NCBI RefSeq assembly: GCF_000264375.1
Contig: NZ_AJXW01000040.1
Location: 1-32,451, forward strand
Direction: 5' to 3'
From: Rhodanobacter thiooxydans LCS2
GTDB taxonomy: Bacteria; Pseudomonadota; Gammaproteobacteria; Xanthomonadales; Rhodanobacteraceae
DNA length: 32,451 bases
Positions 1-7,871 of this stretch are shown here, in pieces (within the stretch, counting starts at the first letter, position 1; every line of letters starts with the position of its first letter). Both the position numbers and the translations under genes were made by a program. The notes under the pieces were generated by a model. That model was not told the DNA's origin. It saw only the letters and a list, made by a program, of their open reading frames with translations, and ran no database searches.

Positions 1-14
1 GCCATTTCTCTTTG

Positions 15-50
15 GTTCCTTTCTCTTTGGGCACGCAAAGAGAAAGGAAC
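15..50. repeat. Perfect 15-bp inverted repeat (hairpin)
   Basis: Bases 15-29 (GTTCCTTTCTCTTTG) are the exact reverse complement of 36-50, with a 6-base loop GGCACG. A second small hairpin follows directly (GCGCC at 55-59, GGCGC at 63-67). From memory, similar CTTTGG...CAAAG arrangements occur between genes in Xanthomonadales. No gene is visible in bases 1-180, so this may be a repeat or the 3' end of an upstream transcript outside the window. Confidence 0.75.
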
Positions 51-69
51 TCGGGCGCCGCAGGCGCAC

Positions 70-98
70 GAAAGCTCTTGCTTTGAAAGCTCTTGCTT
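70..98. repeat. Tandem direct repeat, 14-bp unit
   Basis: GAAAGCTCTTGCTT occurs at 70-83 and again at 85-98, a 15-bp period. It lies between the hairpins at 15-67 and the REP-like unit at 134-159, in a stretch with no gene. Confidence 0.7.
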
Positions 99-133
99 GA
101 ACACTCTTCACTAGAAGGCAGAGACAAGCCGGA

Positions 134-159
134 GCATCGCCCGCGAGCGGGCTCCTACA
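134..159 (-). repeat. REP-like single unit (GTAGGAGC family)
   Basis: Read on the minus strand the unit begins TGTAGGAGC and ends GCGATGC, with an internal perfect stem (GCCCGC at 139-144, GCGGGC at 147-152). The pair at 16779-16854 has the same head and tail with a different stem, so both belong to one repeat family. It lies 21 bases downstream of the stop of the BtuF-like gene. Confidence 0.7.
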
Positions 160-180
160 GCAACCGGAAAGCGGGAAGGC

Positions 181-1005
181 TCAGCGCAGCGCCCACGCGG
201 CGATGATCCGATGGATCTCGTCCAACCCGTCGAACAGCGCCGCCGGCCCCGGCTGCAGGATGATCGGTGATTTGACCTCGTGCAGTTCGCCATCGCGCAC
301 CGCGGGGATCGTGTCCCAGCCCGGTCGAGCGGCCACGCGTTCGGGACGGAGGCGCTTGCCGCACCAGGAGCCGAGGATGATGTCCGGCGCGCGCCGCACC
401 ACCTCGTCGCCGTTCGGCAGGATGCGCTGCTTCGCCAGCGGCTCGCGGGTCAGCTCGGGGAAGCAGTCGTCGCCGCCGGCAATGTTTATGATCTCGGCGA
501 CCCAGCGGATGCCGGTGATGATCGGTTCGTCCCATTCCTCGAAGTACACCTTCGGCCGCTGCGGCAGCTCCGCGGCCGCGGCGTGGATCTCGGCGATATG
601 CCGTTCGGCGCGCTGCGCATACGCCTCGGCCTTCTCATGCGCGCCGACCATCGCGCCGAGCCGGCGGATGTAGGCGAGGATGCCGTCGACGCTGCGGTGG
701 TTGCTGATCCACACCTCGACGCCGGCCTTGACCAGCTCGCGCGCGATGTCGGCCTGGATGTCGGAGAAGCCGATCGCCAGGTCGGGCTCCAGTTTCAGGA
801 TCTCGCCGATCTTCGCGCTGGTGAAGGCGGACACTTTCGGCTTCTCCCTGCGTGCGCGCGGCGGCCGCACGGTGAAGCCGGAGATGCCGACGATGCGCCG
901 CTCCTCGCCGAGCGCGTACAGAACCTCGGTCGGCTCCTCGGTGAGGCAGACGATGCGTTGCGGGAAGTGGTCGGGCCAACCGGCAGCGGGGGCAGCGTGA
1001 TCCAT
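181..1005 (-). CDS. BtuF-like cobalamin/Fe-type substrate-binding protein without signal peptide
   Basis: A 274-residue protein of the ABC periplasmic-binding fold used for vitamin B12 and iron-siderophore uptake (COG0614). Family signs are the opening RIVCLTEEPTEVLYALGEE, the KIGEILKLEPDLAIGF segment in the first lobe, and a second lobe with WVAEIINIAGG and LGSWCGKRL. I chose ATG 1005 because it lies 4 bases after the yjbQ stop. An in-frame start further upstream (1095) would run deep into yjbQ. The N-terminus MDHAAPAAGWPDHFPQ has neither a hydrophobic signal peptide nor a lipobox, so export is not evident. No permease or ATPase is adjacent. The stand-alone setting fits a cobalamin-binding orphan, but the ligand is not shown. 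It is probably co-transcribed with pdxH and yjbQ. Confidence 0.85.
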   Translation of the reverse strand: MDHAAPAAGWPDHFPQRIVCLTEEPTEVLYALGEERRIVGISGFTVRPPRARREKPKVSAFTSAKIGEILKLEPDLAIGFSDIQADIARELVKAGVEVWISNHRSVDGILAYIRRLGAMVGAHEKAEAYAQRAERHIAEIHAAAAELPQRPKVYFEEWDEPIITGIRWVAEIINIAGGDDCFPELTREPLAKQRILPNGDEVVRRAPDIILGSWCGKRLRPERVAARPGWDTIPAVRDGELHEVKSPIILQPGPAALFDGLDEIHRIIAAWALR

Positions 1006-1009
1006 GCGT

Positions 1010-1450
1010 TCAGTTCCCCAGCACGGTGACCACCACCTTGCGCTGGTGCGGGTCGAGGCGGTGTTCCCACAGATAGATGCCTTGCCAGGCGCCAAGCATC
1101 AGCTTGCCGCCATGCACCGGCACGCCGAGGCTGACCCCGGTGAGGATCGAGCGCACATGCGCGGGCATGTCGTCCGGACCTTCCGCCTCGTGCCGGAAGA
1201 TCGCATCGCCATCGGGCACCGCGCGCGCGAACCAGCGCTCCAGGTCGTCGCGCACCGTGGGGTCGGCATTCTCGCTGATCAGCAACGAGCAGCTGGTGTG
1301 CGCGGTGAACACCTGCGCGATACCGGTCTGGACGTGGCTGGCAGCCACCGCGTCGCCGACCTGCGTGGTGATTTCGCTGAAACCGCGCCCGCGCGTATGC
1401 ACGGTGAAGCTGCCCTGTGCCACATGCTCGGCGGGCAGCGTGCGGCTCAC
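1010..1450 (-). CDS. yjbQ: YjbQ/UPF0047 family protein
   Basis: A protein of about 146 residues of the YjbQ (UPF0047) family, small trimeric proteins reported to have weak thiamine-phosphate synthase activity. Family motifs are clear: HTSCSLLISENADP, FRHEAEGPDDMPAHVRSILTG split around residue 100, and LGAWQGIYLWEHR near the end. The conserved His, Glu and Asp side chains are kept. The start is debatable. A TTG at 1474 gives 154 residues, but the GTG at 1450 overlaps the pdxH stop as GTGA. That is typical translational coupling and gives the family's usual length, so I prefer it. The next gene begins 4 bases after the stop. The true cellular role is not settled for this family. Confidence 0.9.
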   Translation of the reverse strand: MSRTLPAEHVAQGSFTVHTRGRGFSEITTQVGDAVAASHVQTGIAQVFTAHTSCSLLISENADPTVRDDLERWFARAVPDGDAIFRHEAEGPDDMPAHVRSILTGVSLGVPVHGGKLMLGAWQGIYLWEHRLDPHQRKVVVTVLGN

Positions 1451-2034
1451 GGGTAGAGCAGCCGGCTGGTCCAAGTCTGGCCGTGGCGATCCCAGCGCAC
1501 CCGCTCGTGCAGGCGGAACTCGGCGCCGTACCAGAACTCGAGCATGTCCGGCTCCACCACGAAGCCGCCCCAGTGCGGCGGGCGGGTCACCTCCCGGCCG
1601 TCGAACTGCTGCTCGTAGCGCGCCACCCGCTGCTCGAACGTGTCGCGGTCAGGCAGGGTCTGCGACTGCAGCGAAGCCCACGCGCCGATCTGGCTGCCGC
1701 GCGCGCGGCTGGCGAAGTAGGCGTCCGACTCCTCCGCCAGCAGCTTGCGCGCCACGCCTTCCACGCGCACCTGCACGCCCTCGCGCAGCTGCTTCCAGTG
1801 GAAGCACAGGGCCACCTGCGGGTGCGCCTCGAGCTGGCCGCCCTTGTCGCTGTCGTAGTTGGTGTAGAAGCGAAAGCCGCGCTCGTCGGCGCCCTTGAGC
1901 AACACGATGCGCGAGGCGACCCGGCCGGCGGCGTCCACGGTGGCCAGGTTCATCGCGGTCGGTTCGCGCTCGCCACTGGCCGTGGCTTCTTCCAGCAGGC
2001 GCCGGAAGGTGTCTAGAATTTCGGATTTGAGCAT
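1447..2034 (-). CDS. pdxH: Pyridoxine/pyridoxamine 5'-phosphate oxidase
   Basis: PdxH oxidises pyridoxine or pyridoxamine 5'-phosphate to pyridoxal 5'-phosphate with FMN and oxygen, in the cytoplasm. The 195-residue product reads MLKSEILDTFRRLLEEA, then the FMN-binding core (ASRIVLLKGADERGFRFYTN, DSDKGGQL, ALCFHWKQL), then SRARGSQIGAWASLQS. The C-terminal signature is GGFVVEPDMLEFWYG followed by RLHER. Length matches the short Xanthomonas-type enzymes. ATG 2034 is chosen because the family homology begins there. Upstream codons (ATG 2079 or 2082) are possible, and the Shine-Dalgarno-like AAAGGAAAG sits rather far away. It heads a leftward operon, pdxH-yjbQ-BtuF-like, with a 4-base GTGA overlap into yjbQ. 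Confidence 0.93.
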   Translation of the reverse strand: MLKSEILDTFRRLLEEATASGEREPTAMNLATVDAAGRVASRIVLLKGADERGFRFYTNYDSDKGGQLEAHPQVALCFHWKQLREGVQVRVEGVARKLLAEESDAYFASRARGSQIGAWASLQSQTLPDRDTFEQRVARYEQQFDGREVTRPPHWGGFVVEPDMLEFWYGAEFRLHERVRWDRHGQTWTSRLLYP

Positions 2035-2259
2035 GGTGTCTGAAAACTTTCCTTTTGCATCGTGGCCGACACGCGCCATCATGGTGCGGATGAATCCGAC
2101 CGATAATAATGCAATGCACCATCCCTCCAGTATCCGGCCGACCTGGAAGGCGGCGCCATCTTCCGCCACGACATGTGAAGGACGCAGCGACATGGCCGCT
2201 GGCGCCATGTTCGTCCGGCGCCGCCTGCCGGTGGCGGAAATCCCTCCCGGAAGCACGGT

Positions 2260-3099
2260 GTGCCGCGGATGACGCCCCACGCCGACCTGCAGAACGAGGC
2301 CCTCGCCGGCCACCTGCTCGACCAGTACGCCGGGCGCATCGCCCGCTCGCGACGCCCATACATCCTCGGCCTGTCCGGCCTGCAGGGCAGCGGCAAGAGC
2401 ACCCTGGCGCGGGTGATGAAGGCCGCGGCCGAAGCCCGCGGCTGGCCCACCGAGGTGCTTTCGCTGGATGACTTCTATTACGCCCGCAGCGACCGCGAGG
2501 CACTGGCGCGCGATGTGCACCCGCTGCTGCGCAGCCGCGGCGTGCCGGGCACGCACGAGATCGAATTGCTGATGTCGGTGCTGGCGGCGCTGCCGCAGGC
2601 CTCGGACAAGCTGCCGGTGTCGCACCCACGCTTCGACAAGGGCCGCGACACCCGCTTCCCGCCGTCGCGCTGGCCGCGCACCACGCGGCCGCCGCAGCTG
2701 GTGATCGTGGAAGGCTGGGCGCTGGGCATCCGGCCGCAGCTGCAGGCTGCGCTGGCCAGGCCGGTCAACGAACTGGAGCGCAGCGAGGACCCCGACGGCA
2801 GCTGGCGACACTGGGTCAACAAGCAGTTGCGCGGCTACCAGCCGCTGTGGCGCAAGTTCGATGCGCTGATCGTGCTGCAGGCGCCGAGCTGGGAGATCGT
2901 GCGCCGCTGGCGTGGCGAGCAGGAGCAGGAGCTGCTGTCCCGGCATGCGCCGCTGGCGATGGATGCAGCGGCGATGGAGCGGTTCCTGGCGCACTTCGAG
3001 CGGCTCAGCCGGCACGCGCTGGCCACCCTGCCGGCACTGGCCGATACCTGCGTGGAGTACGACGACGACCGCCACGTCACCGGCCTCAGCCACGGCTGA
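2260..3099 (+). CDS. D-glycerate 3-kinase-like P-loop kinase
   Basis: A 279-residue P-loop kinase of the plant-type glycerate 3-kinase / YggC group (COG4240). It has a Walker A motif GLQGSGKST near residue 40, then LSLDDFYY (Walker B-like, as in uridine and pantothenate kinases). GVPGTHE, PRFDKGRDTR and VIVEGWALG follow, and WVNKQLRGYQPLW is characteristic of this subfamily. Predicted reaction: ATP-dependent phosphorylation of D-glycerate to 3-phosphoglycerate, though substrate cannot be proven from sequence. Start: GTG 2260 has GGAAG 6 bases upstream. The in-frame ATG 2269 is the alternative. It is divergent from pdxH across about 225 bp in which I find no convincing promoter, only an AT-rich GATAATAAT patch near 2102. 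Confidence 0.85.
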   Translation: MPRMTPHADLQNEALAGHLLDQYAGRIARSRRPYILGLSGLQGSGKSTLARVMKAAAEARGWPTEVLSLDDFYYARSDREALARDVHPLLRSRGVPGTHEIELLMSVLAALPQASDKLPVSHPRFDKGRDTRFPPSRWPRTTRPPQLVIVEGWALGIRPQLQAALARPVNELERSEDPDGSWRHWVNKQLRGYQPLWRKFDALIVLQAPSWEIVRRWRGEQEQELLSRHAPLAMDAAAMERFLAHFERLSRHALATLPALADTCVEYDDDRHVTGLSHG

Positions 3100-3150
3100 G
3101 CCGGGCACCGGCGAAGCATGCGCTGTCGCGGCCCCGCCGGCGCTAGGCGA

Positions 3151-3354
3151 TCAGTCGACGATAAAATTGACCTTCATGTTCACCCGCCACTCGGTGATCG
3201 TGCCGTCGTCCTTCGTCACCACCTTGATCTCGTTGACCCAGGCGCCCTTGATGTTCTTCACTGACTCGCCGGCCTTTTTCAGGCCGCCCTGCACGGCGTC
3301 TCCCATGCTCTTGCTGGACGAGGCGTTGATTTCGATGACCTTGGCTACCGACAT
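3151..3354 (-). CDS. Dodecin family flavin-binding protein
   Basis: A 67-residue dodecin. These proteins form hollow dodecamers that bind riboflavin, FMN or related flavins and are thought to store or buffer them. The sequence runs VAKVIEINASSSKSMGDAV (strand-helix), LKKAGESVKN, then GAWVNEIKVV carrying the Trp that stacks on the flavin, and a final strand TEWRVNMKVNFIVD. GGAG lies 9 bases before ATG 3354. It follows ybjQ on the same strand after 110 bases and may be in the same transcript, or have its own promoter in that gap. It converges with the glycerate kinase gene. Confidence 0.92.
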   Translation of the reverse strand: MSVAKVIEINASSSKSMGDAVQGGLKKAGESVKNIKGAWVNEIKVVTKDDGTITEWRVNMKVNFIVD

Positions 3355-3464
3355 GGCGTCAATCTCCGGTGGAATCGTGCAAGCGGCACGCGACGCTCCC
3401 CCGCTCCGGAACCCGAGTCTGTCCCGCGCTCGCCCGCGGCAGCAAGCCGCACTGCAAAATCACC

Positions 3465-3809
3465 TCACGTTGACGCCTCCACCTGCACCGCCGTGCCGTA
3501 GGCCAGCACCTCGGTAACACCCTGGGCGACGTCGTTGGCGTCGTAGCGCATCGCCACCACGCCGTTCGCGCCCATCGCGGCGGCGTGCTGCAACATCAGC
3601 TCGAACGCCTCCTCGCGCGCCTTCTCGCACAGCTCGGTGTAGATCGAGATGTTGCCGCCGACGATGGTCTGCAGCGCGGCGCCGAGATTGCCGACCACGC
3701 TGCGCGAACGCACGGTGATGCCGCGCACGATGCCGAACGAACGCACGATGCGGCAACCGGGAATCTCGTTGGCGGTGCTGACCTGGTGATGCGGAACGGT
3801 GTTGCCCAT
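3465..3809 (-). CDS. ybjQ: YbjQ/UPF0145 family protein
   Basis: A 114-residue member of the YbjQ (UPF0145, formerly 'heavy-metal-binding') family, which forms pentamers and has no settled function. Hallmarks are [20 protein letters not shown], the Gly-rich segment [20 protein letters not shown], a helix with [15 protein letters not shown], and the closing [14 protein letters not shown] strong GGAGGAG stands 8 bases before ATG 3809. The gene starts 24 bases after the SDR epimerase stop, so the two are very likely one transcript. Confidence 0.92.
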   Translation of the reverse strand: MGNTVPHHQVSTANEIPGCRIVRSFGIVRGITVRSRSVVGNLGAALQTIVGGNISIYTELCEKAREEAFELMLQHAAAMGANGVVAMRYDANDVAQGVTEVLAYGTAVQVEAST

Positions 3810-3833
3810 GGCGGTTCTCCTCCGGTGGATGGT

Positions 3834-4667
3834 TCAGCCGTCGAGCAGCGCGGCGTAGCCTTCGCGCGCGTCCGGCCACTGCGGCGCCCAGCCGCTGGCG
3901 CGCAGCTTCGCGTTGCTGAGCCGCTTGCTGCCGATGCCGATCGGCGGCGCGCCTTCCGCCGGCAAGGAGGCATCGATCAGCGCCGCGAGGAAGTCGTACA
4001 ACTCGTCGAGCGGCATCGGCGTATCGTCCACGCCGAGGTACAGCGGCTGCGGCGACTTCAGCCGCAGCAGGTGCACGATCGCTGCGGCGGCGTCGTCGAC
4101 GTGGATCCGGTTGGCCCAGTGCGGCGCCTCGCGCGGCACGCGCAATTGCCCGGCGCGCAGGCGCTCGACCAGCTGCAACCGTCCCGGCCCGTACAGGCCG
4201 GCCAGCCGCAACACGGTCGACGACAGCGGCTGCTGCGCCAGCCACTGCTCGGCCTCGAGCAGCACCGCGCCGTTGAAGCCCGCCGGGTCGGCCGGTGTGG
4301 TCTCGTCGACCCAGTCGCCGTCGTGCTCGCCGTACACGGCGCTGGAGGAAACCAGCAGCACGCGCTGCAGCTTGCGGACGTCGAGCGCGTCGAGCAGGTG
4401 GCGCAGGCCGTCCACGAAGATCGCGCGGTACGCTGCCTTGTCGCGCACGGCCGGCGCCGGCAGATAGACCAGCCGGGTGATGCCCGCCGGCAACCCGCCC
4501 AGGCTCGCCGGATCGGTCAGGTCGCCGCGCAGCCAGTGGATACCGTGCTTGCCGCGCGCAGGCGGCTGGCGCCGCAGCGCCCAGACTTCGTCGCTGCGAG
4601 CCCGCAGGCGCTGCGCCACGCGCTCGCCCAGGTCGCCGCATCCGGCCAACAGGACACGTTCGCTCAC
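3834..4667 (-). CDS. SDR-type NAD(P)-dependent epimerase/dehydratase, YeeZ-like
   Basis: A 277-residue Rossmann-fold protein of the extended short-chain dehydrogenase group, resembling E. coli YeeZ. The N-terminal nucleotide-binding stretch is [17 protein letters not shown]. It is followed by [42 protein letters not shown], and [16 protein letters not shown] near residue 190. The usual YxxxK catalytic pair is not obvious after the AVYGE tyrosine, as in other YeeZ-like proteins, so catalytic activity is uncertain. Start GTG 4667 is supported by GGGAGG 7 bases upstream. An in-frame extension upstream would run across aroK. First gene of a leftward unit with ybjQ and perhaps dodecin. Divergent from aroK across 54 bases. 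Confidence 0.85.
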   Translation of the reverse strand: MSERVLLAGCGDLGERVAQRLRARSDEVWALRRQPPARGKHGIHWLRGDLTDPASLGGLPAGITRLVYLPAPAVRDKAAYRAIFVDGLRHLLDALDVRKLQRVLLVSSSAVYGEHDGDWVDETTPADPAGFNGAVLLEAEQWLAQQPLSSTVLRLAGLYGPGRLQLVERLRAGQLRVPREAPHWANRIHVDDAAAAIVHLLRLKSPQPLYLGVDDTPMPLDELYDFLAALIDASLPAEGAPPIGIGSKRLSNAKLRASGWAPQWPDAREGYAALLDG

Positions 4668-4706
4668 TTGCCGCCCTCCCGTCGCGCTGCCCGGGCCGAT
4701 CCGCCC

Positions 4707-4715
4707 TGCTAGCAT
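4707..4715 (+). promoter_or_regulatory. Candidate extended -10 of aroK, possibly leaderless
   Basis: TGCTAGCAT matches an extended -10 (TGnTAnnnT). Its last base is 6 bases before the A of the aroK ATG (4722), so transcription could start at or within a base of the start codon. No Shine-Dalgarno sequence is present and no clear -35 is seen, which fits an extended -10. Confidence 0.4.
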
Positions 4716-4721
4716 CTGCGC

Positions 4722-5276
4722 ATGAACCCTTCGCCCAACCTGTTCCTCATCGGCCCGACCGGTGCCGGCAAGAGCTCGATCGGGCGACGCCTTGCGGCGC
4801 ATTATGGCCTGAGCTTCGTCGATCTCGACCAGGAGATCGAGCGCCACTGCGGCGCGGACGTGAACCGGGTGTTCGAGGTCGAGGGCGAAGCGGGTTTCCG
4901 CCAACGCGAAAGCGCGCTGCTGGACGAGTGCAGTCGCCGCGACGGCGTGCTGCTGGCCACCGGCGCCGGCGCAGTGCTGGCCGAAGCCAACCGCCGGCAC
5001 CTGCGCCAGCGCGGCTGCGTGGTGTGGCTGCAGGCCAGCATCGAACAGCAACTGGAACGGCTGGAGCGCGACCACCGCCGCCCACTGCTGGCGGTGGCCG
5101 ACCGCCGCGAGCGGCTGCAGGCGATGGCGCAGGTGCGCGAACCGCTCTACCGCGAGCTCGCCGACCTTGCGGTACCCGGCGAACCCGACAGCCTCGCCGC
5201 CACCGGCGAACGCTGCATCGCGCTGATCGACCGTCATTGGCGGCGCTCCGGCGCAGCGCCCAGGCAGACCGCATGA
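4722..5276 (+). CDS. aroK: Shikimate kinase
   Basis: Shikimate kinase phosphorylates shikimate at the 3-hydroxyl with ATP, step five of the chorismate pathway, in the cytoplasm. The 184-residue product has Walker A GPTGAGKS at 11-18, the shikimate-binding DLD at 34-36, Arg60 in GFRQRES, and a lid with RRPLL near 118. The usual Gly-Gly-Gly substrate motif reads Gly81-Ala82-Gly83 here. Its stop overlaps the aroB start as ATGA, so the two are translationally coupled. The aroK-aroB pair is a standard proteobacterial arrangement. There is no upstream Shine-Dalgarno; see the extended -10 immediately before the ATG. Confidence 0.95.
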   Translation: MNPSPNLFLIGPTGAGKSSIGRRLAAHYGLSFVDLDQEIERHCGADVNRVFEVEGEAGFRQRESALLDECSRRDGVLLATGAGAVLAEANRRHLRQRGCVVWLQASIEQQLERLERDHRRPLLAVADRRERLQAMAQVREPLYRELADLAVPGEPDSLAATGERCIALIDRHWRRSGAAPRQTA

Positions 5277-6373
5277 ACGGCCCCGCACGCCAGACCGTCA
5301 CCGTCGCCCTCGGCCAGCGCAGCTACCCGGTGTGGATCGGCGCCGGCCTGCTGCACGACCACGCGCGCTGGCTCGCCATGCTGCGCGGGCGCCACGCGCT
5401 GGTGGTCAGCAACACCACCGTGGCGCCGCTGTACCTGCCGCGCATCGAGGCGGGGCTGGACGGCCTGCGCTGGGCCAGCTTCCTCCTCGACGACGGCGAA
5501 GCGCACAAGAGTTTCGCCAACGTCGGCCGCGTGCTGGAAGCGCTGGGCGAGCTCGGCGCCACCCGCGACGCCTGCGTGATCGCGCTGGGCGGCGGCGTGG
5601 TCGGCGACCTGGCCGGTTTCAGTGCGGCGTGCTGGATGCGCGGCATCGACTTCATCCAGATGCCCACCACCTTGCTGGCGATGGTGGATTCCTCGGTGGG
5701 CGGCAAGACCGGCGTGAACCTCCCGGTGGGCAAGAACCTCGCCGGCGCGTTCCACCAGCCGCGCGCGGTGGTCGCCGATATCGACACCCTGGCGACCCTG
5801 CCCGGGCGCGAATACCGCGCCGGCCTGGCCGAGGTGATCAAGGGCGCGGCGATCGGCGACGAGCCGTTCTTCGCCTGGCTGGAGCAGCACGCCGCCGCGC
5901 TCGCCGCGCGCGAGCCCGCCACCGTGCAGCAGGCGATCGCGCGCAAGGTGGCCTACAAGGCCGGCGTGGTCGCGCGCGACGAAACCGAACAGGGCGAGCG
6001 CGCCCTGCTCAACCTCGGCCATACCTTTGGCCACGCCCTGGAAACCGCCGGCCACTACACCGCCCTGCTGCACGGCGAGGGCGTGGCCATCGGCATGCTG
6101 CTGGCGGCACGCCTGTCCGAGCGGCTCGGCATGAGCGCGCAGGCCGCCACCGCCCGCCTGCAGCGCCTGCTGGAAGCCGTCGGGCTGCCGGTGGCGGTCC
6201 CGCCCGGCATGGATCCGCCGCAGTTGCTGGCGCTGATGCGGCTGGACAAGAAGAACACCGCCGGCACCCTGCGGCTGATCCTGTGGCGCGGCATCGGCCG
6301 GGCCGAAATCGTCGCCGGCGTGGCCGAGGCCGACGTGCTGGCGGTGCTGACCGAGGCCACCTCAGCGCCGTAG
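5273..6373 (+). CDS. aroB: 3-dehydroquinate synthase
   Basis: AroB cyclises DAHP to 3-dehydroquinate, step two of the chorismate pathway, using NAD+ and a divalent metal. The 366-residue protein carries [11 protein letters not shown] (106-116) and [19 protein letters not shown] (131-149). Metal- and substrate-binding segments follow: [11 protein letters not shown] (from 186), [12 protein letters not shown] (about 245-256) and [12 protein letters not shown] 5273 overlaps the aroK stop (ATGA), which settles the start. Its TAG stop (6371-6373) falls inside a palindromic repeat (6372-6392). Sequence beyond that no longer belongs to the gene. Confidence 0.96.
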   Translation: MNGPARQTVTVALGQRSYPVWIGAGLLHDHARWLAMLRGRHALVVSNTTVAPLYLPRIEAGLDGLRWASFLLDDGEAHKSFANVGRVLEALGELGATRDACVIALGGGVVGDLAGFSAACWMRGIDFIQMPTTLLAMVDSSVGGKTGVNLPVGKNLAGAFHQPRAVVADIDTLATLPGREYRAGLAEVIKGAAIGDEPFFAWLEQHAAALAAREPATVQQAIARKVAYKAGVVARDETEQGERALLNLGHTFGHALETAGHYTALLHGEGVAIGMLLAARLSERLGMSAQAATARLQRLLEAVGLPVAVPPGMDPPQLLALMRLDKKNTAGTLRLILWRGIGRAEIVAGVAEADVLAVLTEATSAP

Positions 6374-6392
6374 GGCGGGCACCGCCCGCCCT
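6372..6392. repeat. GTAGGGCGGGC hairpin at the aroB stop
   Basis: AGGGCGGGC (6372-6380) pairs exactly with GCCCGCCCT (6384-6392) across the loop ACC, a 9-bp GC stem. No T-run follows, so it is a poor intrinsic terminator, though it could stall RNA decay or polymerase. The aroB stop codon TAG is shared with the first bases of the element. Confidence 0.7.
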
Positions 6393-6459
6393 GCAAACAT
6401 CATCCGCCGCGCGTGTGACGACGTGCCCATCCGTGCAACGGGTGCCACCGTGCAAATCC

Positions 6460-6465
6460 TATAAA
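6460..6465 (+). promoter_or_regulatory. Candidate -10 box for WGR-hemE
   Basis: TATAAA lies 47 bases before the WGR start. It is bracketed by short repeats: CCGTGCAA at 6431-6438 and 6448-6455, and a 16-base ACGTGCCC-type motif at 6421-6436 repeated imperfectly at 6481-6496. No good -35 is present at 17 bp. Confidence 0.35.
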
Positions 6466-6512
6466 CTGTGGCGTCCGGCTACGTGCCCGTTCGTGCTGCA
6501 CCCCTGGAATCC

Positions 6513-6773
6513 ATGCGCCTCTACCTGCAAACCGTGCCCGGCGCCGCCGACGCCCCCCGCTACGTCCAGATCACGCTGGAACAGGACCTGCTCGGCGGCT
6601 GGACGCTGTACCGCGAATCCGGCACCCAGGGCGGCCGCGCCAGCATGAAGCGCGAGCAGTTCCTGGAGCGCGACGAGGCGGTCGCCGCCTTCGAGAAAGC
6701 CCGCGATGCCCAGCTCAAGCGCGGCTTCCGCCTGATGTTTGCCCAGGGGCTGGAAGGCCCGTACGGACGGTGA
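6513..6773 (+). CDS. WGR domain protein
   Basis: An 86-residue protein made almost entirely of one WGR domain. This domain is found in poly(ADP-ribose) polymerases, in MolR-type regulators and as stand-alone bacterial proteins, and is thought to contact nucleic acid. The typical pattern is visible: strands MRLYLQTV and [20 protein letters not shown], then SGTQGGRAS and a helix with [20 protein letters not shown]. The Trp of the WGR motif is kept, but the following Gly-Arg is replaced (WTLYRE). ATG 6513 is chosen because the domain begins there. The hemE ATG comes one base after its stop, so the two are co-translated. No function is known. Confidence 0.85.
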   Translation: MRLYLQTVPGAADAPRYVQITLEQDLLGGWTLYRESGTQGGRASMKREQFLERDEAVAAFEKARDAQLKRGFRLMFAQGLEGPYGR

Positions 6774-6774
6774 A

Positions 6775-7848
6775 ATGCCTGTTGAAGAACTGAAGAACGA
6801 CCGCTTCCTGCGCGCCCTGCGTCGCGAACCCACCGACACCACGCCGATCTGGGTGATGCGCCAGGCCGGCCGCTATCTGCCGGAGTACCGCGCCACCCGC
6901 GAGCGCGCCGGCAGCTTCATGGGCCTGGCGCAGAACCCCGAGTTCGCCTGCGAGGTGACCCTGCAGCCGCTGCAGCGCTTCGATCTCGACGCGGCGATCC
7001 TGTTCTCCGACATCCTCACCATCCCCGACGCGATGGGTCTGGGCCTGTCGTTCGCCCACGGCGAGGGCCCGCAGTTCGCCCGCCCGGTGCGCACCGCCGC
7101 CGACATCGCGAAACTCGCCGTGCCCGACATGGACGGCGAGCTGCGCTACGTGATGGACGCGGTGCGGCTGATCCGCCGCGAGCTGCACGGCCGCATGCCG
7201 CTGATCGGTTTCTCCGGCAGCCCCTGGACGCTGGCCTGCTACATGGTCGAGGGCGCCGGCTCGCGCGACTTCGCCACGCTGAAGGCGATGTGCTGGAACG
7301 AGCCGAGACTCGCCCACCAGCTGCTCGACACGCTGGCGCAGTCCGTTGCTGCCTACCTGATCGCGCAAGCCGAAGCCGGCGCGCAGGCGCTGATGATCTT
7401 CGACACCTGGGGCGGCCTGCTCGGCCCCGCGCCGTTCCGCGAGTTCTCGCTGCGCTATATGGCGCAGATCGTGGCCGCGCTGCAGGTCGATGCCGCTTCG
7501 CGCGAACTGCCGGTGATCCTGTTCTCCAAAGGCGCCGGCATGCACCTGGCCGAAATGGCCGATTCGGGCTGCGCAGCGCTCGGCGTCGACTGGACGGTGG
7601 ACCTCGCCGACGCGCGCCGCGCCGTCGCCGGTAAGGTGGCGTTGCAGGGCAACCTCGACCCCGCCGTGATGCGCGCCAGCCCGGAAGTGATCCGCCGCGA
7701 GGCCCGCGCCGTGCTGGACAGCTACGGCAACCACCCCGGCCACGTGTTCAACCTGGGCCACGGCATCACGCCGGAAGTCGATCCGGAGCTCGTGAAGGTG
7801 CTGGTGGACGAAGTACACGCGTACGGGCGCATCCTGCGCGGCAGTTGA
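6775..7848 (+). CDS. hemE: Uroporphyrinogen decarboxylase
   Basis: HemE removes four carboxyl groups from uroporphyrinogen III to give coproporphyrinogen III in heme synthesis; it is a cytoplasmic, cofactor-free enzyme. The 357-residue product has the N-terminal signature [30 protein letters not shown] with the catalytic Asp, [16 protein letters not shown], and [16 protein letters not shown]. It ends with LQGNLDP and [19 protein letters not shown] 6775 is one base after the WGR stop. An in-frame extension upstream would overlap that gene. A DUF3147 gene follows after 23 bases and is likely co-transcribed. Confidence 0.96.
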   Translation: MPVEELKNDRFLRALRREPTDTTPIWVMRQAGRYLPEYRATRERAGSFMGLAQNPEFACEVTLQPLQRFDLDAAILFSDILTIPDAMGLGLSFAHGEGPQFARPVRTAADIAKLAVPDMDGELRYVMDAVRLIRRELHGRMPLIGFSGSPWTLACYMVEGAGSRDFATLKAMCWNEPRLAHQLLDTLAQSVAAYLIAQAEAGAQALMIFDTWGGLLGPAPFREFSLRYMAQIVAALQVDAASRELPVILFSKGAGMHLAEMADSGCAALGVDWTVDLADARRAVAGKVALQGNLDPAVMRASPEVIRREARAVLDSYGNHPGHVFNLGHGITPEVDPELVKVLVDEVHAYGRILRGS

Positions 7849-7871
7849 GCAACGCGCAAAGGAGTGAACCG

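Noticed and set aside
6432..6447. Possible sigma-54 promoter (minus strand TGGCACCCGTTGCA)
   Set aside because: The GG-to-GC spacing is 8 rather than 10 bases and it points into aroB, so it does not fit a -24/-12 promoter.
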